Positions 1 to 11,299 of a DNA stretch of 60,000 bases are shown here, in pieces. The notes below the pieces were generated by a model, which had not been told where the DNA came from, did no database searches, and was given only the letters and a program-made list of their open reading frames with translations. The stretch's first letter is position 1. Each line of letters starts with the position of its first letter. The DNA is from Membranipora membranacea (taxonomy: Eukaryota > Bryozoa > Gymnolaemata > Cheilostomatida > Membraniporidae). Location of the stretch: the NCBI GenBank assembly GCA_914767715.1, contig OU612065.1, positions 37,760,001-37,820,000 on the forward strand, in the 5' to 3' direction. The position numbers were made by a program, and so were the translations under genes.

Positions 1-25
1 TATGTTTCATAATCAGAGAAGCCTG
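1..25 (+). pseudogene. 3' end fragment of a Gly/Asn-rich family gene
   Basis: The window opens with TATGTTTCATAATCAGAG, the exact end of the subfamily 1 coding exon (Tyr-Val-Ser-stop plus the start of the 3' untranslated region) as seen at 8106 and 32974. After about base 25 the sequence switches to a different duplicated segment, so any gene is cut off by the window edge and probably truncated on the right as well. Confidence 0.55.
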
Positions 26-190
26 TTCGAGACTAAAAGTGAAGGACTAGATATGGTATCTGTAAAACTGCAATATGTGTTTTGACCTTTTGTTAACAAT
101 GAAGTTTATATAGATCCCTATGAATAAAGCAGAGTTCACAAATATTTGACAAGCTATTGCCGATTATGGTCCTGCCAAGCAAGTACAGTG
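20..190 (-). repeat. Divergent copy of the 34865-35010 segment
   Basis: Words such as GACTAGATA.GGTATCT, TATGAATAAA and ATATTTGACAA occur in the same order as at 34865-35010, and inverted at about 6050-6185. This is an older, more diverged copy of part of inverted repeat 1. Confidence 0.5.
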
Positions 191-1030
191 CGTAAAGGAA
201 TTCATGCAGACTATTCCAGCTCTTCACATCCACTCTCTTTAATAGGCTGCAATGATCCAACCTCTTTTTTTGTACACATGGGATCAATTCAATCCGAACA
301 ATCTCAATGGGAGAGTCATTAGTTAATCTTCATGTAAAACTCAATGTGGAGTATAAAACTCAGTATGATATGGTTCAGTCCTATGGTGAAGAACTACAAA
401 TTGCTGGCTAAACTTGAAGAGGTGCCAACCAGAAAAAGGAGTTCCACCAACTAAAGAAGTCGAAATTCAGTTTACATTTCATGGCAGGAAATCTAATTAC
501 AAAGTCTCAACTGTGCTGTAAAAATAATTTATCTTCATAGTCACAAATATAGGTTTTTGACACTTTTATCTCAATCTGACCAAGGGAATTTGTGGTGCTG
601 GACGACCAGAAGGCTGTATGGCTGAGACTTTAGTATTGTAACATCTTCAGTTTTCTGAGGTCAACCATAGAATATGTGCAAGCTTTGCTAGTATCTGTTG
701 CCAACCATAATATCTGCTATGCATATATTTCTCATCATTTCCAACTTTTGAACCTCACTTGTATTTGAGAATTATGTGAAAAGATAGACACCACCTATTT
801 TTTTTAAACCCGCAGACTAAATAATCCGAGGCAGAACACTATATGGAGCACTAGCATCGGGGCATTCAAATGTGGGTAACGTTATGACACCGATTTGTGG
901 ACTTGCATTAGTGTTATCAATGACTTGCAGTCAAAATACCTTTTTTTATCGACACCTTGATCAATTTCAAATGGTTTATGTATTCGAAAATTGCGAGAAA
1001 TTAAGCAGATTGTCATGAACAGCTTGATAA
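190..1030. other. No gene seen
   Basis: I find no long open frame with splice sites, no RNA gene and no clear repeat match. It is AT-rich non-coding sequence. Confidence 0.5.
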
Positions 1031-1034
1031 AACA

Positions 1035-1170
1035 GAAGTTCAGTCCTTCTTGATTGGTCATTAAGCAGCTATAAGTCTTTGCTTCAACAGGATTTATAGC
1101 TACCGCTGCCATTGCAATTGGTTCAGCATGTGTTTCTGTTACTGTATTCACCATTCGAGAACTATCTGGT
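1035..1170 (-). pseudogene. Decayed relic of a subfamily 2 Gly/Asn gene
   Basis: Read on the minus strand, the segment ends with AAAGACTTATAGCTG followed by GACCAATCAAGAAGGACTG. This matches the end of the subfamily 2 genes (AAAGACTATAGCTAT, then GACCGAAGAAGGACTG after the stop codon). The Asn-Gly repeats upstream are nearly unrecognisable and no frame is usable. A related relic at 56870 shares the flank GCATATTTGAYTACC, so both probably derive from one old duplication. Confidence 0.4.
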
Positions 1171-1299
1171 TTGTGAGGCTGCATATTTGACTACCTTGGG
1201 TCTCAGCTGTGGCAGAAAGGGTAATATCATGTCCATAATTTGGTCAAGCATATGAGGAAGTCATAGGGTCATACAACCAGCCGGACTTATAACAACTGC

Positions 1300-1950
1300 A
1301 AAAACAATCGATGATCAAAACATTGCGCAATTTCTACAGGGAGGCTAATGTGACCTTCAAATCCTTCCAATCACTCCTAAGACGTATAACCCGACAATTT
1401 ATTGAGCCTTCCTTCTTCATCTTATCGTGACCGATATGTGAGTATTCTAGTTGATGGTGCTGGGTTGATCAAGGTTGTCATTTGCATTAGATAGGATTCA
1501 TTTATTCTGTTGCACAAGTAGCATAAGTTTTGACATTTTGCAAACTTAAACCATCAATAATATATGCAAGTGTCTACATGGTCTACATGGTTTATTGGCG
1601 CAGATAAATCAACAAAGTGTTTGGTGTGTTGGCTTCACTAGATTAGTATGAACAGCAGTGTGTTTATCCACAAAACTTTAGTTTTGTGTTTATGATAAAC
1701 GCATGTGTATACAAATCCCAATCCAGTGCCTCATATCACGTTATCAAAAAGTCTTTTTGAAAAAAATAGGAAAAACAGATCAATCACAGCCCTGTGTCCT
1801 ATACCGTATGTGTGGTAAAACCAGATGAGAGTGTGCTATTTATATTTTTTGTCTGGTTCATGCAATGAAAGCTTGAAATTAATTAAAAATTAAAAAACAG
1901 CCTACTTTACCCATATATCTCAAAGATACATCAATGAAAATCAGTATCTT
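1300..1950. other. No gene seen
   Basis: Only short open frames occur, without splice signals or family resemblance. I recognise nothing here. Confidence 0.5.
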
Positions 1951-1956
1951 TCAGTG

Positions 1957-2045
1957 GCTTGGGTGGCCGAGAGGCTAGTGTGCTCGATCACAGTGCAAGA
2001 GGCCCAAGTTCAAGTCCCAGTTGTGACCAGCAAAACACAAGTATA
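1957..2045 (+). repeat. tRNA-derived SINE head
   Basis: TGGCCGAGAGG at 1964-1974 fits a Pol III A box of the Leu/Ser tRNA type, and GTTCAAGTCC at 2008-2017 fits a B box about 45 bases downstream. Flanking sequence does not form a convincing acceptor stem, so this is a SINE head rather than a working tRNA gene. The B-box half reappears at about 40000-40045 on the other strand, fused to a Gly/Asn gene fragment. Confidence 0.55.
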
Positions 2046-2986
2046 CACAAACACAATATATATCACAACTATAACACGCTTGTTTTGTGGCATTAATGAT
2101 CGTTGCATTTATGATCGTGGCATTTCTAGTTAATTTTACTGAATTCACAAGTCAATAAGTCTTACTCAGAACCTACCTGGTCCCGTATTATATGATTCCA
2201 AAAAAAAGTGATAACGATTAAAATAGGTTAATTGATAAGAATCTAATAATGTCACTTTATAGCAGCCAGCTGAATGCTTATCAATAACACGGTAAACTTT
2301 AAGTATTCCTGCATAACTGCAATGTGCAATGTTGATATAAATAAGGATTTGTGATAAACATGATTTCAATCTCTACACTCTTACACCTATGCGACATTTT
2401 GAGGTCTTGAAGATGTGTAGTAATTTTTTGTGTTTTTCATTGGAATTCACTTTGGTCGAGAGAATAAATTGAAATCGTTTATAGTCAACTCCATATATCC
2501 TTGTTAGAAGTTGACACAACTTATGATAATAGCTGTGTCACTATGAAAATAAATCTGTCTCACACCCAGCATTCACATATGTTTTGTTATAAGAATTGGG
2601 TTTAAATTTATTTTTAGTGACCAGAAATTTAAAATGATTATCTATTATAATTTTATTATTCAGCTTTTTGTGATAAGCAGTGGCATTGACATAACGGAAG
2701 GGAAGGGAAGCGATAATCTGCCACTTCATAATCACTGAAATAAGGCATTGCCATCCAGAATTCAAGGATGTCATAGTTTTACACAGATTCTTGACACAGC
2801 ACACATACCGAGAAAAAGTATCAGTCGCACAGAAATATCTTCTGATCATAATATGATCTCTGTAATTACCGCGCAAAAGCCAAAATGGGCCTTTTAAATC
2901 GTGAAAAAAATACCAAGTAGACTTAAAGAACAGATTTCAGTCACAGCAACATAGTTTGCAGGAATTCAAATTGATTATTAGATACT

Positions 2987-3421
2987 TTCTGTTGCGCCCT
3001 CCCCACATGGATTGTCTCAATTAACTAGGCATCACATAGATGTGGCAAAGAAAATTTGAAAATCTAAAGAAAATATTTCAACACATATCACATTTGCATT
3101 AATAATATATTTGACAAGGACACTGTCATGTTGGTTCCAATTGATGAGCAGTGAATAGGCATGCTACCTTAAATATGCTTGGTGATGTCAGCAGAACTTG
3201 ATTAAGGTGTGGTATAAAAATTTGTTTTTGGTGATACTGACTGAAAAACCTCAAAAAAATCTTCAAATTCACTGATTTGGGCACTGTCTTCCATGTGATT
3301 CAGGAAAAAATAGACGCAAAGCTGTCTGTTTGTGTTTTGCTGCTGTTGTTTTGTGTGAGGATAAGACCATGCTGACAAGCTTATCAGAACAATATTTAGC
3401 GACCATTGATCATTAGAAACT
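2987..3421. repeat. 435-bp segment absent from the third unit copy
   Basis: The segment is bounded by ATTAGATACT (2977-2986) and ATTAGAAACT (3412-3421). The copy at 28890-31490 has a single ATTAGATACT at 29520-29529 and lacks everything between. The other arm of inverted repeat 1 has the segment. It is either an insertion with a 10-bp target duplication or a deletion between short direct repeats. No terminal inverted repeats are visible. Confidence 0.5.
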
Positions 3422-3429
3422 CCTGAAAT

Positions 3430-3535
3430 ACGCTGCTATTCTTGATCACCAGGGTCATTGTGTAAGGCTGTGATATCATTGATGTCAGGTCTCCAGAAGC
3501 GTAGGCCTGATTACAGTGATCACTTGCTGAATCCC
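3430..3535 (+). repeat. Dispersed repeat, ATCCTTGATGTCAGGTCT family
   Basis: A core of the form GTGATATCNTTGATGTCAGG followed by TAGGCCTGATTACAGTGATC recurs many times on both strands. Other copies lie near 9040, 9470, 9900, 10290, 11640, 29550, 32420, 38540, 48550 and 52030, with a half-copy near 8670. Fuller copies extend into a flank containing TGGCATTGACAG and a GGAAAGGGAG-like word. No coding potential; probably a short interspersed or MITE family. Confidence 0.65.
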
Positions 3536-3924
3536 AATAATATATTAATTAGGCATGATTTTGATTTCTGTTCAGAAAGTGGAATATATAACAACAAATT
3601 AAACACTGGGTTAACATTAACAGACAGCTGAATCAGAATCTCTGATACATCCCACTAACTAACTTGCGTTAGATACCTTGCAAAAACCCCTGCCCATCCC
3701 TGCTCATGAATTGACACTTGAAGTTAGGCAGTTTTGGTTCTATGAGTGACAAAGCTTCTTTTAAAAACTTTAAAATAACGATTCACTTCAGAAAAGGATA
3801 TCATAAAACAATTATTTGAAGCGGCTCTCATTGATGACTATAGACTAGAAAGTCAGAATACAATTTTTTTCTGAAAATAAATTGTCACAATAGACACTGA
3901 TTACAAGCTTCCTTCAACTCTTTT

Positions 3925-4037
3925 GTTACATCAGCAGAAATCACTTGAATGTCAGCCTATAAAAGATGTGATGTTGGGAGGATAAGTCACAGAACACTGT
4001 TCATAACTCAAGTAACACAGTCTCCACCTCAACTCAG
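3925..4037 (+). promoter_or_regulatory. Promoter and leader exon of the 4310 copy
   Basis: The conserved upstream element GTTACATCAGCAGAAAT is at 3925-3941, the TATA box TATAAAAG at 3958-3965, and transcription should start near 3985-3995. The non-coding leader exon ends at CAG 4037 before the donor GTTAGC. The acceptor TATATAG ends at 4290, giving a 253-bp intron before the coding exon. Confidence 0.7.
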
Positions 4038-4309
4038 GTTAGCCGTTAATGTAATATATAAATATGTCTGTTATTGACGACAACACATTATTCTCTCATC
4101 AGATTTTACACAACGCGGACAGCAAGAATAGTTTTTACAATTTTCTGACCTGCATTATTGTGTTCATAATTATTCTTTTTATTTTAACTTTTTTCGGAAT
4201 TTTGTAGAACTTCGCAACGAATGAGTCTTACCAAACATAAAGTTAATATACAATAATAATGTTCATTTGTACATATCATTTTTTATATAGGATATATCCC
4301 ACCATTACA

Positions 4310-4531
4310 ATGCTTGCACTGAGAGTAGTCGCCCTTCTAGTTGTCGCTGTGGCTGTCGCATAGTGTGGAGGTAAAAGATCTAGCAGCGGTTCTAATGGAA
4401 ACGGAAATGGTAACGGAAACTCAGGAGGCGGATCTAACGGTAATGGAAACAGAAACAACAACTCAGGAGGAGGTACCAACGGTAACGGCAACGGTAATAA
4501 CAACGGTGGAAGTCGAGGATATGTTTCATAA
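4310..4531 (+). pseudogene. Gly/Asn-rich secreted protein, nonsense-mutated copy
   Basis: This is a 74-codon reading frame of subfamily 1 with the usual signal peptide start (MLALRV), Asn-Gly modules and GYVS end. Codon 18, which is CAG (Gln) in sister copies, is TAG here (4361-4363), so translation would stop right after the signal peptide. The promoter, leader exon, splice sites and ATG look normal. About 30 bases after the stop codon, the 3' flank jumps to sequence that lies roughly 745 bases farther on in the 30391 copy. That deletion removed the usual AATAAA. The copy is therefore broken twice, at codon 18 and at its 3' end. Confidence 0.85.
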
Positions 4532-7500
4532 TCGGAGAGGCCTGATCATGACTGAAAATGCTGTTCTTCGAGCAGTTCTTTCCCAGACTAGTTCCATGTT
4601 TGATATTTCAACACCTCTCTGATGGTAATTTTGTTTAAATGTTATGAGAGGGTTGTCTAGTGCATGCATGTTCAACCTTTTTTCGGATTCGGCAAAATTT
4701 TGTTTGGCAGCATACCAATTGGTCGCAGATTATTTTGGCAAATTTTACTTGAGATACAGATAAGATTTGGAAATATCCAGGCCTGTATCTGTGGGTTTTA
4801 TAGTGGTAGGACTAGGCGCTAGGACTGGTGGTATTGGGCCTCCCCAGAAATTACTTTGAAACAAAGGTGGTTATTAGGCATTCCAGCCCTATTTGGGAAA
4901 AAAACTAACGAGCAATCCGCCACATGAGTCTTTGAGTCACAATTGAATTACAGGAACATTAAATTCTATCTGATCTTTTGTCTGTTTGATACCTTGAATT
5001 TGAATTCAGTGAACTTATTTCGGAGGTTTGTAAATGGCCATCAGCAAATTTGGGTAGTGATTGGAAAGATCACATGGGGGTCCTAAGGGGTTGAACCAGA
5101 GCTTGAATTAACTGCTTACAGAGAAGTTGAGGTTTTACAGTCAAGAAAATATGTGATTTTGCTAGATTGTCCGTGAATAGGATAAGAAGAAAAGTTTTTG
5201 TGCAAGCAAGTTTTCTCAAAATTCCAATTTAATGATCATCACAGAGCAACATCAACATAATAAATCACATGATATTTAAGATGGGACACCATGACTGTGT
5301 TGACAGTGAAACCTCACAGGGTCAAATCCTTGGCCCCTCTGCAACCAATTTAAAACATGCCATGTGAAATAATATAATATAATCTTTAATCCAAACCACT
5401 GGTATGGTACCTTAAGAAAAGTGGCCACTCTTACAGCTTTTAATAAAAGAAACAAGGCACAAGGTTTAAAGCCTTGCCCGTATGGGCGTGGAGGTATGTT
5501 TCGAGGCAAGCTGTAGTGCTGAAGAATAGCTCACATGTTTTGGTATTATATTTGTTGGTGAGCTCCAAACATTATAATAATTATAGAAATTTCCCAATGA
5601 AAACGGTAGTACCAGTATATTTCCTTCAGGATCCTTCATGATTCATATCATCTGGTAATGATAAACATAAATATAATCAATAGAATATTTGGGCTATTAT
5701 GGCAAGTTTAGGTTTTCTTTTCCTTAGTTTACCTGCTTAACTACCCATGAATATACCCATTTTACTACAATAGAGCAACAATTGAACTTTTCTAATGTGT
5801 GCTTCCTGATATATCTGTTGTGACCGAATATTGCAGAATTTCCTATATATCTTTTACTTTTGAACAAGATGTGAAAAATGTGTTTCAATTTTTTTCTGTT
5901 GTAAGGGTGCCTTTGGCCGAACAATATGACCAATTTGGCCAAGGTTGAGCATGGCTGTAGTAGTGTAGTCTCTAACCTCCAGGCTTTATTGCGAATGCGA
6001 TTATCAATAGCATCATTGGTTTTGTGAGTTCTAGCAAAGTAACATGACCAAAATGAGCAAAATTTTGTCAAATATTCATTGAAATTTGTTTATTCATAAG
6101 AATCAATCAGATCTATATTGATTTTTTGTTCAACAATTGTCTGAATATATATAATTACGATTTCACAGATACCGTATCTAGTCTTACACTGTTCTGTTCT
6201 GAAACCAAATTTCATGGCCGCTTTTTAGGAGCAAGATCAAGTGTCAACTTGCACTTTTTTATGCACCACATTGTGGAAACGATTCATTGCTCAATAATTG
6301 GTGAAATCATAATCGTTGTTTTTTATAGATTTTACATTTGGCATTCTGTACCACTTCCATGTTTGAATTCCTCCCAGGTTCATTGTTGACCTATAATATA
6401 TGATACCAGGGAGAAATCCAGTTCCAATTTCGGCTATTTACTCATGGTGAGGTGTGGTAACCTTCATATTTGAGATTCCTCAGCATTTATTTATTTAAAT
6501 CATTGTTCTTCTTGTCATTCTCGCTTTCCTATTTGTTAAAACCCTGAATGTTTCACTTAATTTTACCAAAGCTTTGAGCATTGAGATATCGCAGAGATAG
6601 GTTTAGAGATTATAAATATATTGATTGTAACTGCGATGAAAAATTCATCCTTGAGAGCATTTAGTGTTTCAATATCAACTGGTGGTTTCCAACTTCTTTG
6701 TCATGCAGTCACAGTCATTATTTTGGTAGCAGACGGATATTTCGAAGTAGTAGTACTACTGTTAATTGTCTAGTTTGATTTTTATTAATTTATGATGGTT
6801 GAACATAAAAGTGATGGTGAAACACCTATTGAAAGGTTTAGGTTTTGCATTATACTAATTTAACTGCATCTGATCTTTCCACCTGTCAGACATGTAATCC
6901 AAAGGTAGAAAACACTGATGGGTCATGAGTAAGGTTTAATTTTAAATGTATTTTGTCAACTAAATGCTTAAGCATCTTAGTCTTTGTTCTTCATGGTTCT
7001 CTCTCTTGGCTATGAAAAAACCCAGCAGAGAGTGGTTACACCACAAACAATCACCTTGACCCTTGTGTATTGCATGGCTTACTATATTATTTGATCTTAA
7101 TGGTTGTTTACTGGTGATATCTAAATAGTAAACACTCAATATTTAGCCAAAATATATACAATTGGCCAGGGGCCGCAACATTTTGCTTGATACAGTACGG
7201 CTTTGACTGACTCAAATTTTCAAAGGTAGCAAACTCTGAACCATTTGTGCTCTGCTCTGTGACTTATTAATGTATTGAAGAGATTCAACAGAGAGCCATC
7301 GGATTTGAGTTGAGCTGCAGGTACTCATGTTTTGCAAGCACAACCTATACACAATGCCCTACAGGATGAAAATACTCACCCATTTGAACTAAGCGACCTG
7401 GTTAAGATTATTAAAACTGAAAATATTAACAGTGAATGTTGGTGTTTTTTTAAATACTCAGTGTATGATATCATTTGCAGCTTTGCTATCACTTCTACTA

Positions 7501-7992
7501 AATAAGCAAAATTTTCCATCATGCGAGGTAATCTCAAAGAGTCTGAGGGCAAGTTATTCTTTCAACATCAGTTTTGTAGCACATTTTCCTTTCAATTGAA
7601 TTGCTTGAGAACTTTTCTCCCAATCCATATTTCCCCTTCATACATGCATCCATATATTGGTACTATCTCACAGGGGTGTCTGAAAGTCAACGTAATTGGG
7701 CAATCAATCCGAACTGGTTTGGCATAAACTAATAGAAAAGAGGTTTTGATTGACTGTCAGAAAATTTAGTGGCTGATGGTAGTTGGATGGACTTGGCTCT
7801 ACACTGTTCAGGCATGCTCGGAGAGATGAATATCTTTCATCGGTGAGCGTAACAAATTTTCGCAATAAAAAATGGACAGGGCAGTCACCTATAGGTTGAT
7901 ATCTACACGAAGTTGAGAAAAATCTAGCGAGTATAGGTCTTCTTGTACTGTATGTACGTTATAGTGAATCAGCAAGATGTTTTTGCTTTTGC

Positions 7993-7998
7993 TTTAAT
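7993..7998 (-). terminator. PolyA signal ATTAAA of the 8297 gene
   Basis: TTTAAT on the plus strand reads ATTAAA on the gene strand, about 110 bases past the stop codon and at the place where other copies have AATAAA. Confidence 0.5.
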
Positions 7999-8105
7999 AA
8001 TAAGCAGTAAGTGGATACAGTTTGATCAAATTCATGGTCAACAAAACAAAAATATATAATGTAGTTACACGTTCAGCATTTTCAGTCATGATCAGGCTTC
8101 TCTGA

Positions 8106-8297
8106 TTATGAAACATATCCTCCGCTTCCACCATTGTTGGTTCCTCCTCCTGAGTTGTTGTTTCCGTTTCCATTACAGTTAGATCCGCCTCCTGAGTTTC
8201 TGTTACCGTTTCCATTAGAACCGCTACTAGATTTACCTCCACACTGGGTGACAGCCACATCAACAACTAGAAGGACGAGTACTCTCAGTGCAAGCAT
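8106..8297 (-). CDS. Gly/Asn-rich secreted protein, short divergent copy
   Basis: A 63-residue single-exon frame begins at a true ATG. Residues 1-19 form a signal peptide, followed by Cys-Gly-Gly and shortened Asn-Gly modules, ending GYVS. Three features set it apart. An Asp sits inside the hydrophobic core of the signal peptide (position 13, Ala in sisters). A second Cys appears within a module (SNCNGNG). The repeats are shorter than the 73-residue members. The acceptor CAG lies just before 8316. It faces the 4310 copy tail to tail, and its inverted-repeat partner at 32836 is a pseudogene. The function of the family is unknown to me; secretion is inferred from the signal peptide. This copy may be drifting toward loss. 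Confidence 0.65.
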   Translation of the reverse strand: MLALRVLVLLVVDVAVTQCGGKSSSGSNGNGNRNSGGGSNCNGNGNNNSGGGTNNGGSGGYVS

Positions 8298-8454
8298 GGG
8301 GATGGCAAGATATATTCTGACAGAAAGAAAGCGAATTTCAAATCGTGACAGAAGAAAAGTAAATATACAAAATTGCTTGTTGTCTTTGCATGGTTAAGAT
8401 GAGTGGACATGCTATTCCATAAAAAAGACAAACCGCAAATTAAAATTGCCTTAC

Positions 8455-8484
8455 CTTGGTTGAGATGGAGATGGTATTTTTATA
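8455..8484 (-). promoter_or_regulatory. Compressed promoter of the 8297 gene
   Basis: TATAAAAA is at 8477-8484 and the leader exon ends at 8455 before donor GTAAGG. Only about 30 bases separate the TATA box from the splice donor, against about 75 in other copies. A start 30 bases below the TATA box would therefore fall on the donor itself. The leader sequence that normally lies between (ACAGAACACTGTTCATCACT) is missing. Confidence 0.6.
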
Positions 8485-9089
8485 GTCTGACAGTCAAGCC
8501 GGATCATTCTGCTATTCCATTCTATATCCTATATTATATTGACCAATTTAATCTCCAACACATGGTGATAACAAGGTTTTTAAAATAAAAAAAACTTTAA
8601 TGATGCTATTGATACTTCACTGTTTCCTGTACCACTGGCATGTTGAAATATGTCAAATGATAATCACAGCAATTAGGCCTACACCTCTTATGACTAGACA
8701 TCAAGCATGTCACAGCATTTCTCAATTGTTATTAACAAAAATGGTTATTCAATTTTAATCAATTCTGTCTTATGAGACTGAATGTTCTACTGAAAGGGGC
8801 AGTGTTGCCTAAAAGAATCATTGTGACTTGACACCACAGAGACAGGCATTTTGTTAGTAGATTATGCACTTACAAGTTAGAAACTTAGCTGTGTTATTAA
8901 GTAATATATTACCAAAACTAGTAAGATAAATCCTGCTAGCCTGGTCTCTGCCCTTGTGATAAGATGGAGACTAATCTAACTGAATATGTGGGGAACATTG
9001 AACTTCGGAGCAATTATCATTAGTTAGCAGTCACATCCTTTATGTCAGGTCTTGGAAAGTTTAGGCCTAAAACCAGTTGATCACTCTGG

Positions 9090-9860
9090 AAGACAGTGTT
9101 TTACCTGGAAGATTCGTAATGTACCCATCGGTCAAAGGAGGTTATGTTCATTACGCTACGCTATAGCAGAGCTACATTTCCACTTCTGACCATATTAAGG
9201 GTTGATGAAGTATTGAGCAATGGCAAACACATATGTTGGTAACTAAATTATTGAGCTTTGGTTATTAACTTGGGACTTCTCAATTTCCAAGTGTTAGTTT
9301 TGTTTACATCCCATCAGATTTCTTCAGATCAGGAATATCGATGATGACTTTTCAAACTGTTGCCTGTTCTTCTCAACGGCAGGAAGGAATGAAAGAATTA
9401 AATTTATTAATAAATGCTGAACACATCATGAAGTTTATCTGAAATACACATTAACCAAATATATTTCAAAAGGCAATAGTCATCAATGACATTGTGTAAG
9501 GGTGTTATATCCTTGATGTCAGGTCTTTGGACGTTTAGGTCTAATTTGAGGATTAGTAGCTGACAGTTTTGAGTTTCCTTTTCGAACCATCGCTTTGACA
9601 AATTATCAAAATAAGTTTTCAGTTATTACAGGGTATGATATTGACTTGCTTTCAAAAGTGTGTAATGTAATTCTTTCACCCAGCAATCCATTTTCAATTT
9701 TGTTAGTTTTTTTTTTTCAAGACCATCTTTATATTACAATGGTTATACTTCAGCACTTATCCTTTACAAAGTGAAACAGCAATTTTTGCAATTGTTGACA
9801 AACTCTGAATTAGCAATTCACTTTTGCCAATATTTTTTGTAAATAAATAACCAGAAGCTT
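9090..9860 (+). repeat. Left arm of local inverted repeat 4
   Basis: Pairs in reverse complement with 11300-12225. Shared words include the GTGTTTTACCT segment at 9100, the CATATGTTGGTAACTAAATT region near 9230 and CTGAATTAGCAATTCACTTT near 9810. It contains one copy of the dispersed ATGTCAGGTCT repeat near 9470-9560. No gene. Confidence 0.75.
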
Positions 9861-9889
9861 TGCTACTCAAGACACTAGCAAATGATCAA

Positions 9890-10480
9890 GGTAATCAGGC
9901 CTTGGTTCCAGAGACCTGATATCACAGCCTTATTAAATGACCCTGATGACAAAAGATGATCAATGGTCACCACATCTTGCTCTAATAAGCATGTCAGCAT
10001 GGTCTCACCCTCTGCAGTGGCAAGACATGATCAGACTTTGGCACTGCATATATTTTTTTTGTCTGTATTACCAAAAACCTGTTTTTCATGCCACACCCTG
10101 TTCAAGTTCTACTGAGAAGAGGGCATCAAAAGAATGTAACTAATTTGAATTCCTGTAAATTTTGTTGCTGTGACTGCATTTTGTGCTTGAAGTCTGCTTC
10201 GTAATATCCCTCTTTCCTATTTCTGCGGAACTGATATTATTTCTTGGTACTAGATCTCAAGTAAAGGCTGTTGTGTCAAGATCCTGTGTAGGACAGTGAC
10301 ATCATTGATGTCAGGGTTTAGGATTGGAAGGCCTTATGTCAGTGACTGTGAAGTGGCATATTATGGCTTCTTTCTAAAATCACAGGATTCTGAACGATTG
10401 AGGTATAGTAAAGCATCATTTCAAGTTTCTGGTCACCCAAAATATATTGAAACTTAATTCTCATAACAGTAAATTTGTGA
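9890..10480 (+). repeat. Diverged copy of the 38530-39480 segment
   Basis: Order and wording follow 38530-39480 in the same orientation (dispersed repeat, ATGATCAATGGTC, TTGTTGCTGTGACTG, CCTTATGTCAGTGA, CTGGTCACC), but with many more differences than between the arms of inverted repeat 1. It is an older duplicate lying in the spacer of inverted repeat 4. Near 11090-11160 a further relic resembles the upstream promoter region of the family (TAGGCTGACAGTTAAGC, TTTTTGCTGAT) without any gene behind it. Confidence 0.55.
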
Positions 10481-11299
10481 GTGATGGTTGTAAGGCAGGT
10501 TCATTTCCTATATGGACATAGCAATTTTGATGAGTTTGGCCGATGTATTTTAAATGAAGTCAATTTCAAACATGGATATTGCAAATTTTTTGTTAAAAAA
10601 CAAGGTATTTTGAGCATTATAGTTGCTAGGTTACATCAGCTCTTTGGATGTATCAGCAAACACACAACAGGATGCAGTATACATTGAATAAATGATTGTG
10701 TTTGATCCAATATACACCTAGCTAGCTGTCTGTAAAAGTTTAAGTCAGACATTCTTTTCGTTTCATTCCAGTCATGTAGAGAATGCAGTAATGTATAAGC
10801 ATTTCTTCACTGATCAAACATTATATTTCTAACATTTTGCCTGAAGCAAATTAATATCTAAATTTAAATATAATTTATTACTAATTGCAAAGCATCGCGA
10901 ATGCATTTGTTGTTGGGAAACCAACCTGCAAGCCTATACAGAAAGCATATTAATAACCTTTGAACAGTAGCAATCCACATGTTTAGGAAAGCCTTTCATA
11001 TTGGATTACCCTAATTGAAAGCTCTGATATTCAGGCTGATGTGATAAACAGAGACATTGGCAGTTTGGACTTAAGAACATGTTCTCTCCTTCATAGGCTG
11101 ACAGTTAAGCGGGATCCTCATCCTATTCCATACCCTATCCTGTTTTATTTTTGCTGATTTTAGCGGAAGTTTACTTTTGGACTGATTGAGGAGTGTCAAT
11201 TCTCAATGTTTATTTCGATATGAATGACAGAATCAAATTCGAATTAAACTTAGACATGCTTTGTTTTGCTTGGGTAGCTTGCCATTTGATTGGTACAAG

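Larger units (their letters stand above)
2040..9127 (+). repeat. Left arm of inverted repeat 1
   Basis: The segment runs as the reverse complement of 32015-40030 almost end to end: 2040-4560 pairs with 37500-40030, and 4620-9127 with 32015-36440. Differences are scattered substitutions and indels. The largest is a deletion of about 1 kb in this arm near 4563, which removes sequence matching 36480-37500. The arm carries two convergent family genes (4310 plus, 8297 minus). The stretch 4620-7980 holds no supported gene. An open frame at 5724-6071 has no ATG and differs from its partner mostly by replacement changes. Confidence 0.85.
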
